NCBI RefSeq assembly: GCF_045291545.1
Contig: NZ_CP149514.1
Coordinates: 1,364,001-1,428,000 of the forward strand
Length of the DNA: 64,000 bases
From: Gallaecimonas sp045291545
GTDB lineage: Bacteria > Pseudomonadota > Gammaproteobacteria > Enterobacterales > Gallaecimonadaceae
Direction: 5' to 3'
This document shows, one piece after another, positions 1-7,508 of the stretch (position 1 is the first letter of the stretch; every line of letters begins with the position of its first letter). The position numbers and the translations under genes are program-made. Below the pieces are notes generated by a model. The model saw only the letters and a program-made list of their open reading frames with translations, did not search any database and was not told where the DNA came from.

Positions 1-72
1 GCCCAGATATGCCATGGCAAACAGCAACAGTACGTAAAGCAGGGCCAGCAGGCCCATTAGCCAAAGTGGCAT
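1..72 (-). CDS. Start of CrbS-like SLC5-type sensor histidine kinase (partial)
   Basis: Only the first 24 codons are inside the window; the gene runs off the left edge. They encode a hydrophobic segment rich in Leu and Ala, beginning MPLWLMGLLALLYVLL, that reads as a first membrane helix. A good ribosome site (GGAGAAG) sits 5-6 bases before the ATG. The gene is divergent from yjcH-actP-acs. Hybrid sensor kinases with an N-terminal sodium/solute-symporter domain (CrbS in Vibrio, MxtR in Pseudomonas) start like this, are often found beside actP and control acetate activation. The identity is inferred from these 24 residues plus context; another membrane protein is possible. Confidence 0.5.
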   Translation of the reverse strand, partial: MPLWLMGLLALLYVLLLFAMAYLG

Positions 73-131
73 ATCACTTCTCCATCATGATTCAGCTTAT
101 TTCTACCATATTGGTGCGCTTTGTCCCGTTT

Positions 132-145
132 CGACTAAAGTCGAC
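132..145. promoter_or_regulatory. 14-bp palindrome in the crbS-like/yjcH divergent region
   Basis: The sequence tcgact-aa-agtcga is a perfect inverted repeat between the divergent kinase gene and yjcH. It is a reasonable candidate for an operator serving one or both promoters, for example for a CrbR-type response regulator. No experimental motif is being matched here; the symmetry is the only evidence. Confidence 0.3.
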
Positions 146-205
146 TGGCCGAGTTTGCCCGCTTCTGACTAAGTTGTGAACGGACTGTAAATAAGGAGTT
201 CCATC

Positions 206-526
206 ATGGACCATCCGCTCTACGAGAAGATACATAACAGCCAGCGATTCAAGGACATGGTGGCCAAGCGCGAACGTTTTGCGTGGCAGCTTTCCGTGGT
301 GATGCTGGTGATTTATTTCACCTTCATTCTGCTGATCGCTTTTAGCCCACAAACGTTAGGAACGCCTATTGCAAAAGGTTCGGTGATCACTTGGGGGATC
401 CCGGTCGGCCTGTTTGTGATCCTATCAGCGTTCTTTCTTACCGGGATCTATGTTCGCAAATCCAACCGCGAATTTGATGCTGAAAATCAGGCCATTATTG
501 AGGAGGCCAAACGTCATGACGCATAA
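206..526 (+). CDS. yjcH: DUF485 inner-membrane protein YjcH
   Basis: A 106-residue protein of the DUF485 family, the small partner co-transcribed with the acetate permease in many Proteobacteria. It has a charged N-terminus, then two membrane helices (about residues 28-50 and 62-85) separated by the typical LGTPI...TWGIP stretch, and a charged C-terminal tail. A ribosome site (AAGGAG) precedes the ATG. The last 11 bases overlap the start of actP, so the two are probably translationally coupled. The molecular role of the family is unknown; it is assumed to assist or stabilise ActP. Confidence 0.9.
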   Translation: MDHPLYEKIHNSQRFKDMVAKRERFAWQLSVVMLVIYFTFILLIAFSPQTLGTPIAKGSVITWGIPVGLFVILSAFFLTGIYVRKSNREFDAENQAIIEEAKRHDA

Positions 527-2174
527 ATCCTGGATTTTTGCCGCCACCTTGCTGACGCCGGGCCTGGCGCAAGCTGCCGAGGCGATTGGTGGGGAAGTGC
601 ATAAGCAAGCAATAAATATTCCCGCCATTATCATGTTTGTGGTGTTTGTGGCCTTTACGCTGGGCATTACCTACTGGTCAGCCAAGCGTACCCGCAGTAC
701 CGCCGATTACTATGCTGCCGGTGGTGGCATTACCGGCTTTCAAAATGGCTTGGCGATTGCCGGTGACTACATGTCAGCGGCATCCTTTTTGGGGATCTCC
801 GGCCTGGTTTACTTGTCGGGTTTTGACGGCCTGATTTATTCCATCGGCTTTCTGGTGGGCTGGCCGCTGATCTTGTTTTTGATTGCAGAGCGGTTACGTA
901 ACCTAGGCCGTTATACCTTTGCCGATGTGGCCTCTTACCGGTTGCGGCAAAAGCCCATTCGCACCCTGGCTGCCTGTGGTTCACTGACGGTGGTTGCCCT
1001 GTATCTGATTGCCCAGATGGTGGGTGCCGGTAAGCTCATCCAGCTGCTGTTCGGCCTGCCCTATCACTATGCAGTGATCCTGGTTGGGGTGTTGATGGTG
1101 CTGTATGTGTCCTTTGGCGGCATGTTGGCAACTACCTGGGTACAGATCATCAAAGCGGTGCTACTGCTGGCTGGGGCAACCTTTATTGCCCTGATGGTGC
1201 TCTACCATGTTGGCTTCAGCCCTGAGCATCTGTTTGAAGAGGCTGTGAAAGTGCACCCCAAAGGGGATGCCATTATGTCACCCGGTGGTTTGGTGTCTGA
1301 TCCGGTGTCGGCCATTTCGCTGGGGATTGCACTGATGTTCGGTACCGCGGGCCTGCCGCATATTCTGATGCGTTTCTTCACCGTTGGTGATGCCAAAGAA
1401 GCCCGTAAGTCCGTGTTCTTTGCCACCGGTTTTATTGGTTACTTCTACATTCTGACCTTTATCATCGGTTTCGGTGCCATTTTGCTGGTATCCACCAACC
1501 CGGACTTCCGCAATGCGGCTGGCCAGTTGCTGGGGGGTAACAACATGGCGGCGGTGCACCTGTCGCGGGCTGTCGGTGGTGACCTGTTCTTCGGGTTTAT
1601 CTCCGCCGTTGCCTTTGCCACCATCCTGGCGGTGGTGTCTGGGTTGACGCTGGCTGGTGCTTCTGCGGTTTCTCATGACCTTTATGCCAGTGTCTTCCGT
1701 AAGGGGCAGGCTTCTGAACGTGAAGAGCTGAAAGTATCGCGCATGGCAACCTTTGTACTGGGCTTTGTTGCTATTGTGCTTGGCATCACCTTTGAGAAGC
1801 AGAACATTGCCTTTATGGTGGGCTTGGCGTTTGCTATCGCCGCCTCGACCAACTTCCCGGTGCTGTTCTTGTCCATGTATTGGTCCAGGCTGACCACCCG
1901 TGGTGCTACCATTGGTGGCTGGATGGGCCTGGCAACAGCGGTAACGCTGATGATCCTGGGCCCCACTATCTGGGTGGCGGTACTGGGCTTTGACCATGCT
2001 GTGTTCCCCTACAAGTACCCGGCACTGTTCTCGGTAGCAGTTGCCTTTATTGGTACCTGGTTCTTCAGCGTCACCGATAATTCGGCTGAAGCTAAGGAAG
2101 AAAGGGAACGATTTGTTCCGCAGTTTGTGCGTTGCCATACTGGCGTTGGTGCGGCTGGCGCCGCCGAGCACTAA
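516..2174 (+). CDS. actP: Acetate/monocarboxylate:cation symporter ActP
   Basis: A sodium/solute symporter (SLC5 family) for acetate and related short carboxylates, 552 residues, close to the 549 of E. coli ActP. The chosen ATG lies 10 bases after a strong AGGAGG and gives a cleavable-looking N-terminus ending LAQAAEA. A start 66 bases upstream in the same frame would run deep into yjcH and is unlikely. Family landmarks are the YYAAGGGITGFQNGLAIAGD segment near residue 66 and about 13 membrane helices. It imports acetate for the acs product encoded next. Confidence 0.95.
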   Translation: MTHKSWIFAATLLTPGLAQAAEAIGGEVHKQAINIPAIIMFVVFVAFTLGITYWSAKRTRSTADYYAAGGGITGFQNGLAIAGDYMSAASFLGISGLVYLSGFDGLIYSIGFLVGWPLILFLIAERLRNLGRYTFADVASYRLRQKPIRTLAACGSLTVVALYLIAQMVGAGKLIQLLFGLPYHYAVILVGVLMVLYVSFGGMLATTWVQIIKAVLLLAGATFIALMVLYHVGFSPEHLFEEAVKVHPKGDAIMSPGGLVSDPVSAISLGIALMFGTAGLPHILMRFFTVGDAKEARKSVFFATGFIGYFYILTFIIGFGAILLVSTNPDFRNAAGQLLGGNNMAAVHLSRAVGGDLFFGFISAVAFATILAVVSGLTLAGASAVSHDLYASVFRKGQASEREELKVSRMATFVLGFVAIVLGITFEKQNIAFMVGLAFAIAASTNFPVLFLSMYWSRLTTRGATIGGWMGLATAVTLMILGPTIWVAVLGFDHAVFPYKYPALFSVAVAFIGTWFFSVTDNSAEAKEERERFVPQFVRCHTGVGAAGAAEH

Positions 2175-2193
2175 ACCGCAAATAAACCATTGA

Positions 2194-2217
2194 AAAACCC
2201 GGCTTTAGCCGGGTTTT
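2194..2217 (+). terminator. Rho-independent terminator after actP
   Basis: A perfect 10-bp stem (aaaacccggc / gccgggtttt) with loop ttta lies 20 bases after the actP stop. It separates actP from acs, so acs probably has its own promoter, although partial readthrough is possible. Confidence 0.85.
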
Positions 2218-2295
2218 CTACTTTGGTCTAATGGTCGCTGAACAGCGCTGTCGACATACTCGACTCAACATTTCAATAACAAGATAGGGATTGCC

Positions 2296-4233
2296 ATGAC
2301 TATCGAACGCTACCCCGTCATGCCGCATATTGCCGAAACAACCCACCTTAATCGCGACCAGTATCAAGCGCTTTATCAAGCTTCGGTCAGCGACCCTGAG
2401 GCGTTTTGGCGTGAGCAAGGCAAACGCATTGACTGGATCAAGCCTTACAGCAAAGTAAAGGACGTCTCTTACGATCCCCATAATCTTTATATCCGCTGGT
2501 ACGAGGACGGTACCCTGAATGCCAGCGCCAACTGTCTGGATAGACACCTGGCAAAGCACGGTGATACCACGGCACTGATCTGGGAATCTGATGACGGCAG
2601 CGAAGTCAGCAAGGTGACGTATGCCGAGCTGCACGAGCGGGTTTGCCGTTTTGCCAACGTGCTGAAGACCCAGGGCGTTAAAAAAGGTGATGTAGTCACC
2701 ATCTATATGCCGATGGTCATCGAGGCCGTTGTTTCCATGCTCGCCTGTGCCCGCATTGGTGCCGTGCATTCGGTGGTGTTCGGCGGTTTTTCTCCTGATT
2801 CCATTGCCGGACGGATCATCGACGGCAAGTCAAAGCTGGTGATCACCGCCGATGAAGGCCTGCGCGGTGGTCGTGCTATTCCTTTGAAAGCCAATGTCGA
2901 TGAAGCCTTGAGCCACAGCGATGTGACTACCGTTGAGCGCGTTATTGTCTTTAAACGTACCGGTGGAGATATTAACTGGCACGATGGCCGTGACGTTTGG
3001 TGGCATGATCTGGAAGCGGCACAAAGCAAAGACTGCCCAGCCGAAGAAATGGCCGCCGAAGATCCGTTATTTATTCTGTATACCTCCGGCTCCACCGGTA
3101 AACCCAAAGGGGTATTGCATACCACGGGTGGTTACATGGTTTATGCCTCACTGACCCACGAGCTGGTATTTGATTACCAGCCGGGTGAAGTGTACTGGTG
3201 TACTGCCGATATTGGCTGGATCACCGGCCACTCTTATCTGGTTTACGGGCCACTGGCTAATGGCGCTACCTGCCTTATCCATGAAGGGGTGCCGAACTGG
3301 CCGGGGCCAAGCCGCCTCGGGGAAATTGTCGACCGTCACCAGGTTGCCATTCTCTACACCGCGCCAACCCTGATCCGTGCCTTGATGGCACAGGGTAAAG
3401 AGCACTTTGATGGCATGGACGGCAAGAGTCTGCGCATTCTTGGCACTGTTGGTGAACCGATTAACCCGGAAGCCTGGCGTTGGTATCACGAGGTCATTGG
3501 TCGCGGCCGTTGCCCGATAGTCGACACCTGGTGGCAGACGGAAACCGGCGGCATCATGATTGCGCCATTACCCGGTGCTGTAGATGCCAAGCCTGGCTCA
3601 GCCACCCTGCCCTTCCTGGGCATTCAGCCGCAGCTGGTTGATGGCAGCGGTAACCCCGTTGAAAGTGAAGGCAGCTTGGTGATCACCGATTCCTGGCCAG
3701 GTCAGATGCGGACTGTCTATGGCGACCACGAGCGCTTTGTACAGACCTATTTTTCGACCTTCCCGGGCAACTACTTTACCGGTGACGGTGCCCGGCGTGA
3801 CGAAGACGGCTATTACTGGATAACCGGCCGGGTTGATGACGTCATCAACGTTTCCGGACATCGCCTGGGCACGGCTGAGATTGAGTCGGCGCTGGTGGCA
3901 CACGAAGATGTTGCCGAGGCCGCTGTGGTTGGTTACCCCCATGACATTAAAGGGCAAGGTATTTACGCCTATGTCACGCTCAATCAGGGCGTTGAGGCCA
4001 CAGAAGAACTGCGCCAGGTCTTGCGCCAATGGGTGCGTAAAGAAATCGGGGCTCTGGCAAGCCCGGACTTGGTGCAATGGGCACCGAGCTTACCGAAAAC
4101 CCGTTCAGGCAAAATCATGCGTCGCTTCTTGCGAAAGATTGCCGCTAATGAGTGTGATGCACTGGGTGATACAACGACCCTGGCAGACCCCAGTGTCATT
4201 GACTCGCTCATCGATACGCGTCTGAACAAGTAA
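2296..4233 (+). CDS. acs: Acetyl-coenzyme A synthetase (AMP-forming)
   Basis: Activates acetate to acetyl-CoA through acetyl-AMP; cytosolic; 645 residues against 652 in E. coli. The adenylate-forming signature YTSGSTGKPKG is near residue 263, the WWQTETGG motif near 414, and the C-terminal hinge and catalytic lysine in PKTRSGKIMRR (Lys606). That lysine is the conserved site of inhibitory acetylation in this family. The ribosome site is weak. The gene sits behind the actP terminator and ends in its own terminator, forming an acetate scavenging locus with the transporter and the divergent sensor kinase. Confidence 0.97.
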   Translation: MTIERYPVMPHIAETTHLNRDQYQALYQASVSDPEAFWREQGKRIDWIKPYSKVKDVSYDPHNLYIRWYEDGTLNASANCLDRHLAKHGDTTALIWESDDGSEVSKVTYAELHERVCRFANVLKTQGVKKGDVVTIYMPMVIEAVVSMLACARIGAVHSVVFGGFSPDSIAGRIIDGKSKLVITADEGLRGGRAIPLKANVDEALSHSDVTTVERVIVFKRTGGDINWHDGRDVWWHDLEAAQSKDCPAEEMAAEDPLFILYTSGSTGKPKGVLHTTGGYMVYASLTHELVFDYQPGEVYWCTADIGWITGHSYLVYGPLANGATCLIHEGVPNWPGPSRLGEIVDRHQVAILYTAPTLIRALMAQGKEHFDGMDGKSLRILGTVGEPINPEAWRWYHEVIGRGRCPIVDTWWQTETGGIMIAPLPGAVDAKPGSATLPFLGIQPQLVDGSGNPVESEGSLVITDSWPGQMRTVYGDHERFVQTYFSTFPGNYFTGDGARRDEDGYYWITGRVDDVINVSGHRLGTAEIESALVAHEDVAEAAVVGYPHDIKGQGIYAYVTLNQGVEATEELRQVLRQWVRKEIGALASPDLVQWAPSLPKTRSGKIMRRFLRKIAANECDALGDTTTLADPSVIDSLIDTRLNK

Positions 4234-4252
4234 GGCCCAACCCTGTCGTTTT

Positions 4253-4276
4253 GCCCGCCAACCGGCGGGCTTTTTT
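4253..4276 (+). terminator. Terminator after acs
   Basis: The stem gcccgcc / ggcgggc with loop aacc is followed by six T, 19 bases after the acs stop. Confidence 0.9.
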
Positions 4277-4299
4277 ATGGGTGTTTGTTACCGGCATAA

Positions 4300-4327
4300 A
4301 AAAACGCCGCAAAAGTGCGGCGTTTTT
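4300..4327 (-). terminator. Terminator of the DcaP-like porin gene (bidirectional)
   Basis: The 11-bp stem aaaaacgccgc / gcggcgttttt has U-runs in both directions. It ends the minus-strand porin gene and backs up the acs terminator. Confidence 0.85.
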
Positions 4328-4343
4328 ATTTAACAGCTTTTTG

Positions 4344-5519
4344 TTAGAAAGCGTATTTACCAAAGAACTGTACGCGACTCAGGTCACCCTTATCGCCATT
4401 TTCCAGCTCACGCTGCGCGAACATGTATTCCACACCGAAAGTCAGTGGTTTGATCGGCGAGTACATCAAGTTAACGTGAGCCGACTGCACTTTCTTGTTC
4501 ACGGTGCCAGCAACATAATTGTTGTTGTTATTGGCAGTGCTACCAGACAGGGTAAAGGTGGAACGCATTTGATCGTTCCACCAGTGACGGTAGGCCGCAA
4601 ACGCAGACACGGTGCTGATGGTGTCAAGGCTACCAGTGCCTTTAACGGCGGCACCGGCAAAGGTGTTCAGTGCGATATAACGGCCCAGGCCATCACCGGC
4701 AGTAACCATGAAGCGGAAGTCGTCCTTGTCGCCGACTTTGAACAAGCCGGAGGCACTGACGCCGTAGCCGCTGGCAGTTTCACCACTGTGAGTGGTGCCG
4801 TAGATATCGGTGGTATCTGCCTTCAACTGGCGCAGGATACCGGCCACCATGAAGTGACCCCAGTCACCTTTCATGTTGTAACGAGCCACCACGTCGGGCA
4901 GCTGTGCTGAGTCTGCCTCAACACTGCCGGCCTGGCCGAACTCGGTGTAGGTCGTGTCGGGGTTTTCAATAGAGAACTGCCAGTTACCAGAGGTGTAGCG
5001 GATCTGCGCTTGACGAACAAAAACGGTACTGTCAGCCGGGCCCAGGAAATCAGCGGTTTCCGGCAGTGAGCCGGTGTCCTGGAAAGTGGTAAAGGTCTGA
5101 CCGAACAGCCAGTTGTCGTAGCTGAAATAAGCGTGACGCAGGCGCGGACCCTGAGAGTTCGATACCCGCTCGTTACCATTGAAACCAGACAAGAAGTCCA
5201 TCTCAATGTAAGTTTTCAGGGTGTGGCCATCAATATTACTGGTGGTAGCCAGATTAAAGCGGCTTTCACGGGCGGTGAAGTCAAGCACCGGATCGGGGCC
5301 ACTGTTACCGGTTACCGGAATGGTGTTCGGCACATTGTAGATACGACCAATACTGCTGGAAGCAGGTGCCGGACCGTCACTGTAGTCACTGTACATAACA
5401 CTGGCTTTGATATAGCCACCGACACTGACGGTGGTGTTATCTGACTTATAAATTTCCGCAGCGTGGCCAGGTAACGCCAAGACAGCGCCAATGGCGCCAG
5501 CGATGAGGCTCTTATTCAT
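4344..5519 (-). CDS. DcaP-like trimeric outer-membrane porin
   Basis: A 391-residue secreted beta-barrel protein. The start gives a clean signal peptide (MNKSLIAGAIGAVLALPGHA, cleavage before AEIYK) with AGGAAGAG just upstream. The mature N-terminus SVGGYIKASVMYSDYSDG, alternating polar/aromatic strands and a final aromatic residue (KYAF) are typical of porins. The pattern resembles the DcaP family, which passes small organic acids or dicarboxylates; that substrate is inferred. It lies downstream of the MarR gene on the same strand with an 84-base gap, and next to acs. Confidence 0.8.
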   Translation of the reverse strand: MNKSLIAGAIGAVLALPGHAAEIYKSDNTTVSVGGYIKASVMYSDYSDGPAPASSSIGRIYNVPNTIPVTGNSGPDPVLDFTARESRFNLATTSNIDGHTLKTYIEMDFLSGFNGNERVSNSQGPRLRHAYFSYDNWLFGQTFTTFQDTGSLPETADFLGPADSTVFVRQAQIRYTSGNWQFSIENPDTTYTEFGQAGSVEADSAQLPDVVARYNMKGDWGHFMVAGILRQLKADTTDIYGTTHSGETASGYGVSASGLFKVGDKDDFRFMVTAGDGLGRYIALNTFAGAAVKGTGSLDTISTVSAFAAYRHWWNDQMRSTFTLSGSTANNNNNYVAGTVNKKVQSAHVNLMYSPIKPLTFGVEYMFAQRELENGDKGDLSRVQFFGKYAF

Positions 5520-5603
5520 AGTTCTCTTCCTGTAGTGTTGGGGCATGAGCTCATTATTGGTAGAACTTCACGTTTTAACTATTACAGATGAAGCTGATGC
5601 TTC

Positions 5604-6089
5604 CTATTCGCCTTTGGTCGAATTTAGGTGCTGTTCCAAGGTCAACACCGGCGAAGCATCAATATCTTCTGCATCCATCATAGTTGCCACGCGCTGTAAT
5701 GAACTGAGAATGAGCGTTTGTTCCCAGTCAGCCAGTTCATTGAATTGTTTAATGAAGGCGTTTTGCAGCAGTGCCGGCGCTTTTGCCAAAGCCTCTTGGC
5801 CCTGCTCGGTCAAGGTTAGCTCAACTTTCCGTTTATCGAGCGTGGAGCGCTCGCGGCATACCAGGCCGCGCCCTTCCAGACGGTCAATAATGCTGGTAAC
5901 GGTGGCCTGCGATAAGTTGACCTGTTTGGCAATGTTGCGGGTAGTGTCACCTGGAACGTCAGCTACCGCCCGCATGATCATCAACTGAGGGCCGGTAAGG
6001 GACGATACCTTGTTGAGCTGCCGTGAATGCAGATCAATGGCGCGAATTATTTTTCTCAGTGCTGTCAGCACCTGATCAACTGGTTCCAT
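5604..6089 (-). CDS. MarR-family transcriptional regulator
   Basis: A 161-residue winged-helix regulator. The helix-turn-helix lies around residues 50-72 (TRNIAKQVNLSQATVTSIID), followed by the wing RLEGRGLVCRERSTLDKRKVELTLT typical of MarR. It is divergent from an outer-membrane porin and upstream of a second porin. MarR proteins usually repress neighbouring genes and release DNA on binding a small aromatic or organic ligand. The likely operator is the palindrome in the porin promoter at 6159-6171. Confidence 0.9.
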   Translation of the reverse strand: MEPVDQVLTALRKIIRAIDLHSRQLNKVSSLTGPQLMIMRAVADVPGDTTRNIAKQVNLSQATVTSIIDRLEGRGLVCRERSTLDKRKVELTLTEQGQEALAKAPALLQNAFIKQFNELADWEQTLILSSLQRVATMMDAEDIDASPVLTLEQHLNSTKGE

Positions 6090-6150
6090 TGGCCCTCCAA
6101 TTTAGCGTGGCTATTGTAATTCTCTCTACTGCAATTGATAAGTCCCGTAT

Positions 6151-6179
6151 TTGAATTAGACTTCATAAGTCGGCATAAT
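6151..6179 (+). promoter_or_regulatory. Promoter with embedded palindrome upstream of the porin gene
   Basis: TTGAAT (-35, 6151-6156) and CATAAT (-10, 6174-6179) are separated by exactly 17 bases. The perfect inverted repeat gactt-cat-aagtc (6159-6171) fills the spacer, where a MarR dimer would block RNA polymerase. A second AAGTC half-site lies upstream near 6140. Reading as promoter plus operator is inference. Confidence 0.55.
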
Positions 6180-6211
6180 CGTTCGCCCCCTAATGATAAG
6201 GTTAACTGAAT

Positions 6212-7294
6212 ATGCGAAAAAGACTGCTTCTCTCGACGCTCGCTTTAGTTGTTGCTGCGCAAGCTCATGCCGATGTTAAGGTCGGTGGCGCCTTTCGACT
6301 TAATTATGCATGGAAAGATTACGATCAAATCAATAAGGATAAAGGCGGCAACTGGGATATCGAGCTTTTCCGCATAGACGTCAATGGCGATGACGGCAAC
6401 TGGTTTTATTCAGCTCAGTACCGTTGGTATAAAGGTTTTGAAGCTATTCATCACGCTTATGTGGGCTATAAGTTCGATGAAAACCGCAATATTAAAGTCG
6501 GTGTGACCAAGGTACCTTTCGGCTTGTTGCCGGTGGCTTCGCATGGCTTCTGGTTCGGCGGTACTTATTACCTAGGCCTTGAAGATGATTACGATACGGG
6601 TATCGTTTATCAACAAAAAGACGGTGACTGGCTGTTCCATGCCGGTTACTTCAAAAATGATGAGTACAGTAACGGTTCCCGCTATGACCGTTATTCCTTC
6701 GATCTGGCGGGTGTCAATGGCTCTCGGGCAGACGAAAACGGTCAAATTAACCTGCGTGCTGAAAAAACACTGCACTTTGCTGGTTCACGCCTGAAGCTCG
6801 GTGCCAGTGGCCAGTTCGGACAACTGTACCGCTATGACCACCACTCCCACGATAACCGCTGGGCTGGTGCCGTACACGCTGACTGGAAAACCGACAGTGG
6901 CTATCAAGTACAGCTGCAAGAAATTCACTACGACTACAGCACTGGAACCAACACGGTTGACATGTCAGCCTTCCAATACCCGTTCCCGGTTGCTGCCAAG
7001 GCTGACGTAGTGTCTTTCAACTTGGCCAAAACCTTTACAGTTAATAACGACTTTGTTGACACTGTAACTTGCTATAACGACCACACCCAGATCCTGGCAT
7101 CTGGCGATGGCGTTGATAACTCTATCCAGAACGTTACCGGTTGTATGCTGGCTAAAGGTGGCCTTTACACCTACGTTGACTGGATTGCCGGTAAAAATAT
7201 GTGGTTTGCAGGCGGTAACGGTATCGGTGTTGCCAGCCCAACCAACAATGGCTGGCACTCCCGCCTGAACATCAATATCGGTTTTTATTTCTAA
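6212..7294 (+). CDS. OprO/OprP-like outer-membrane porin
   Basis: A 360-residue predicted outer-membrane barrel. It has an N-terminal signal peptide (MRKRLLLSTLALVVAAQAHA), mature start DVKVGGAFRLNYAWKDYD, many amphipathic strands and a terminal phenylalanine (NIGFYF) as needed for barrel assembly. The segment NIKVGVTKVPFGLLPVASHGFW resembles phosphate-selective-porin-like (OprO/OprP fold) proteins, but the substrate cannot be deduced. It is divergent from the MarR gene and probably controlled by it. Confidence 0.75.
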   Translation: MRKRLLLSTLALVVAAQAHADVKVGGAFRLNYAWKDYDQINKDKGGNWDIELFRIDVNGDDGNWFYSAQYRWYKGFEAIHHAYVGYKFDENRNIKVGVTKVPFGLLPVASHGFWFGGTYYLGLEDDYDTGIVYQQKDGDWLFHAGYFKNDEYSNGSRYDRYSFDLAGVNGSRADENGQINLRAEKTLHFAGSRLKLGASGQFGQLYRYDHHSHDNRWAGAVHADWKTDSGYQVQLQEIHYDYSTGTNTVDMSAFQYPFPVAAKADVVSFNLAKTFTVNNDFVDTVTCYNDHTQILASGDGVDNSIQNVTGCMLAKGGLYTYVDWIAGKNMWFAGGNGIGVASPTNNGWHSRLNINIGFYF

Positions 7295-7361
7295 ATAAGG
7301 GTTGACACCGCCTTGTGTTTTCAAGCAAGGATAAAGAGACACTATTAAGGTTTTTGTGATA

Positions 7362-7448
7362 ATGACACTGACTGTATTGACCCACACCACCATTACCGGC
7401 ACCCCCCTTGGGGGGTATCGGCGGGCGCCGTTGGTCTACGGAAAGTAA
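7362..7448 (+). CDS. thrL: thr operon leader peptide
   Basis: A 28-codon reading frame directly before thrA with seven Thr codons and one Ile codon within its first 14 codons (MTLTVLTHTTITGT...). It is followed by an intrinsic terminator and a competing antiterminator, the classical architecture for attenuation by charged tRNA-Thr/tRNA-Ile. A modest ribosome site (AAGG at 7346-7349) lies 12 bases upstream. A TTGACA (7302-7307) upstream may be the -35 element, but no good -10 was found at normal spacing. Confidence 0.85.
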   Translation: MTLTVLTHTTITGTPLGGYRRAPLVYGK

Positions 7449-7464
7449 CATTATCCCAACCCAG

Positions 7465-7493
7465 AAAAGCCCGCCTCTTCGGCGGGCTTTTTT
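7465..7493 (+). terminator. thr operon attenuator
   Basis: Terminator stem gcccgcc (7469-7475) / ggcgggc (7481-7487) is followed by six T. An identical ggcgggc occurs at 7420-7426 inside the leader peptide gene and can pair with 7469-7475 as antiterminator. The palindrome accccccttggggggt (7401-7416) just upstream may form the pause hairpin. Stalling at the Thr-rich codons 7365-7403 would favour readthrough into thrA. Confidence 0.85.
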
Positions 7494-7508
7494 ATTGCGG
7501 AGAACCCC

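Noticed and set aside
1278..2171. 297-codon open frame opposite actP
   Set aside because: Very charged, low-complexity translation without any domain; actP is certain.
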